From Beijerinckiaceae bacterium (GTDB lineage: Bacteria; Pseudomonadota; Alphaproteobacteria; Rhizobiales; Beijerinckiaceae): DNA of 6,741 nt. Shown here in pieces: positions 5,991-6,741 of the stretch. The stretch is taken from NCBI GenBank assembly GCA_947456315.1, contig CANGRU010000092.1:1-6741 (forward strand), written 5' to 3'. Every line of letters starts with the position of its first letter. Positions within the stretch are counted from its first letter, which is position 1. Position numbers and translations under genes: made by a program. The notes below the pieces were generated by a model. That model made no database searches. It saw only the letters and a list, made by a program, of their open reading frames with translations, and was not told the DNA's origin.

Positions 5991-6109
5991 AACCACTTGT
6001 CAGGCATCTTGTAGCCATCAACGGACATGAACGCGATTTGTCCGCAATTGGGATTTAGGCCAGCACGACTGCCTTGATCCACGGGTTGCACAAGACACAG
6101 GGCCTGACG
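5991..6109. other. Gap between the rpsU terminator and the TPR lipoprotein
   Basis: About 119 bases without a gene. The lipoprotein promoter is expected here because the terminator precedes it, but no pair of -35 and -10 boxes with acceptable spacing was found by eye. Confidence 0.3.
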
Positions 6110-6741
6110 ATGACCACACACGCTTCTCCACACCACCTGCCCCGCAAAGGAGCGCAGCTCAGCGCCCTCGCAACAGCTGGCGTGCTGACCCTGCTGCTGG
6201 CCGCCTGCGGGCCTACAGGCCGCTCGATCAATGCGGCAGGCGTCGCGGAGCTGGAGCAACGCAGTGAGGCGAGCGAGACGAATATTGCCTCGCTCAACCA
6301 GGTGGTCGCTGCCAACCCGAATATGCCGGAGCCCTACAACACACGCGGCGCAGCCTTTGCGCGCGTCGGGCGTTTTCCCGAAGCCATTACGGATTTCTCG
6401 ACCGCGATCAAAATCGATCCCAATAATGTGGCGGCCTACACCAATCGCGCGTTGGCCTATCGCCAGACCAATCGCAATGATGCCGCGCTTGCAGATTTCA
6501 ACGCGGCCATCAGTGTCAATCCGCGCCATGCACCGGCCTTTCTGGGGCGCGCCAATCTCTATCGTGCGCAAGGTCTGCTGAGCGAAGCCATGGCCGATCT
6601 TGATGTCGCCATCCGCCTCAATCCGGAAGCGGCTCCCGCCTTTCACGCACGCGGGCTGATCTGGCAGCGCCAAGGCAATCATCCGCGCGCCATTACAGAT
6701 TTCGACAATGCGATTGATCGTGATCCGTTTGCCTCAGCACC
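6110..6741 (+). CDS. TPR-repeat lipoprotein, partial at the 3' end
   Basis: An open frame of 210 codons that runs off the window. The N-terminus is a lipoprotein signal peptide: a basic n-region (R12, K13), a hydrophobic core (about 17-30), and a lipobox LAAC with the lipidated cysteine at 33. G34 at position +2 does not signal inner-membrane retention as an Asp would, so outer-membrane anchoring on the periplasmic side is likely (inference from E. coli rules). Four consecutive 34-residue tetratricopeptide repeats follow at 73-106, 107-140, 141-174 and 175-208, each with the A/F-x-x-R-G/A-x-x-x-x-x-x-G-x-x-x-x-A-I/L-x-D-F pattern and ending N/D-P. TPR domains bind other proteins. NlpI is a comparable TPR lipoprotein, but orthology is not shown. 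The start is supported by AGGG at 6099-6102, 7 nt upstream. It follows the rpsU terminator, so it needs its own promoter. Confidence 0.9.
   Translation, partial: MTTHASPHHLPRKGAQLSALATAGVLTLLLAACGPTGRSINAAGVAELEQRSEASETNIASLNQVVAANPNMPEPYNTRGAAFARVGRFPEAITDFSTAIKIDPNNVAAYTNRALAYRQTNRNDAALADFNAAISVNPRHAPAFLGRANLYRAQGLLSEAMADLDVAIRLNPEAAPAFHARGLIWQRQGNHPRAITDFDNAIDRDPFASA

Noticed and set aside
5906..6682. Long open frame of 258 codons on the minus strand opposite the TPR lipoprotein
   Set aside because: It is antisense to a gene with a clear lipobox and four TPR repeats, crosses the rpsU terminator, and its translation resembles no protein I recognise.

Overview
The window looks like chromosomal DNA from an alphaproteobacterium, probably Hyphomicrobiales (Rhizobiales). 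The protein types and the gene order support this: paired small DUF465/YdcH genes next to purE-purK, then rpsU, then a TPR lipoprotein. The placement is an inference from gene content, not from a database search. All complete genes look intact. The two end genes (prpE and the TPR lipoprotein) are cut by the window edges.

Left part (1-1869): the N-terminal half of a propionyl-CoA synthetase (prpE, minus strand) is divergent from a TauE/SafE-type membrane permease (plus strand). They share a gap of roughly 130-145 bp. The permease converges on the next gene.

Middle (1941-4407): two small coiled-coil DUF465/YdcH paralogues are transcribed divergently. Next is an intergenic stretch carrying two inverted copies of a G/C-rich palindromic repeat. 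Then comes the purE-purK operon, with a 4-nt ATGA stop/start overlap, which carries out the carboxylation step of de novo purine synthesis.

Right part (4412-6741): an orphan radical SAM protein with a SPASM-like cysteine-rich C-terminus runs on the minus strand and converges on purK with only 4 nt between the stop codons. Upstream of it on the same strand, in an apparently empty gap, is a strong candidate for 6S RNA (ssrS). It keeps the core sequences of E. coli 6S RNA and a compensated long closing stem. rpsU (ribosomal protein S21, GTG start) follows on the plus strand with a clear intrinsic terminator. After it comes a lipoprotein with at least four TPR repeats that runs off the window.

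Functionally, purEK, rpsU and 6S RNA form a core-housekeeping neighbourhood (nucleotide supply, translation, RNA polymerase regulation). The radical SAM gene is the least expected occupant. I saw no CRISPR array, insertion sequence, tRNA, rRNA or obvious phage material.
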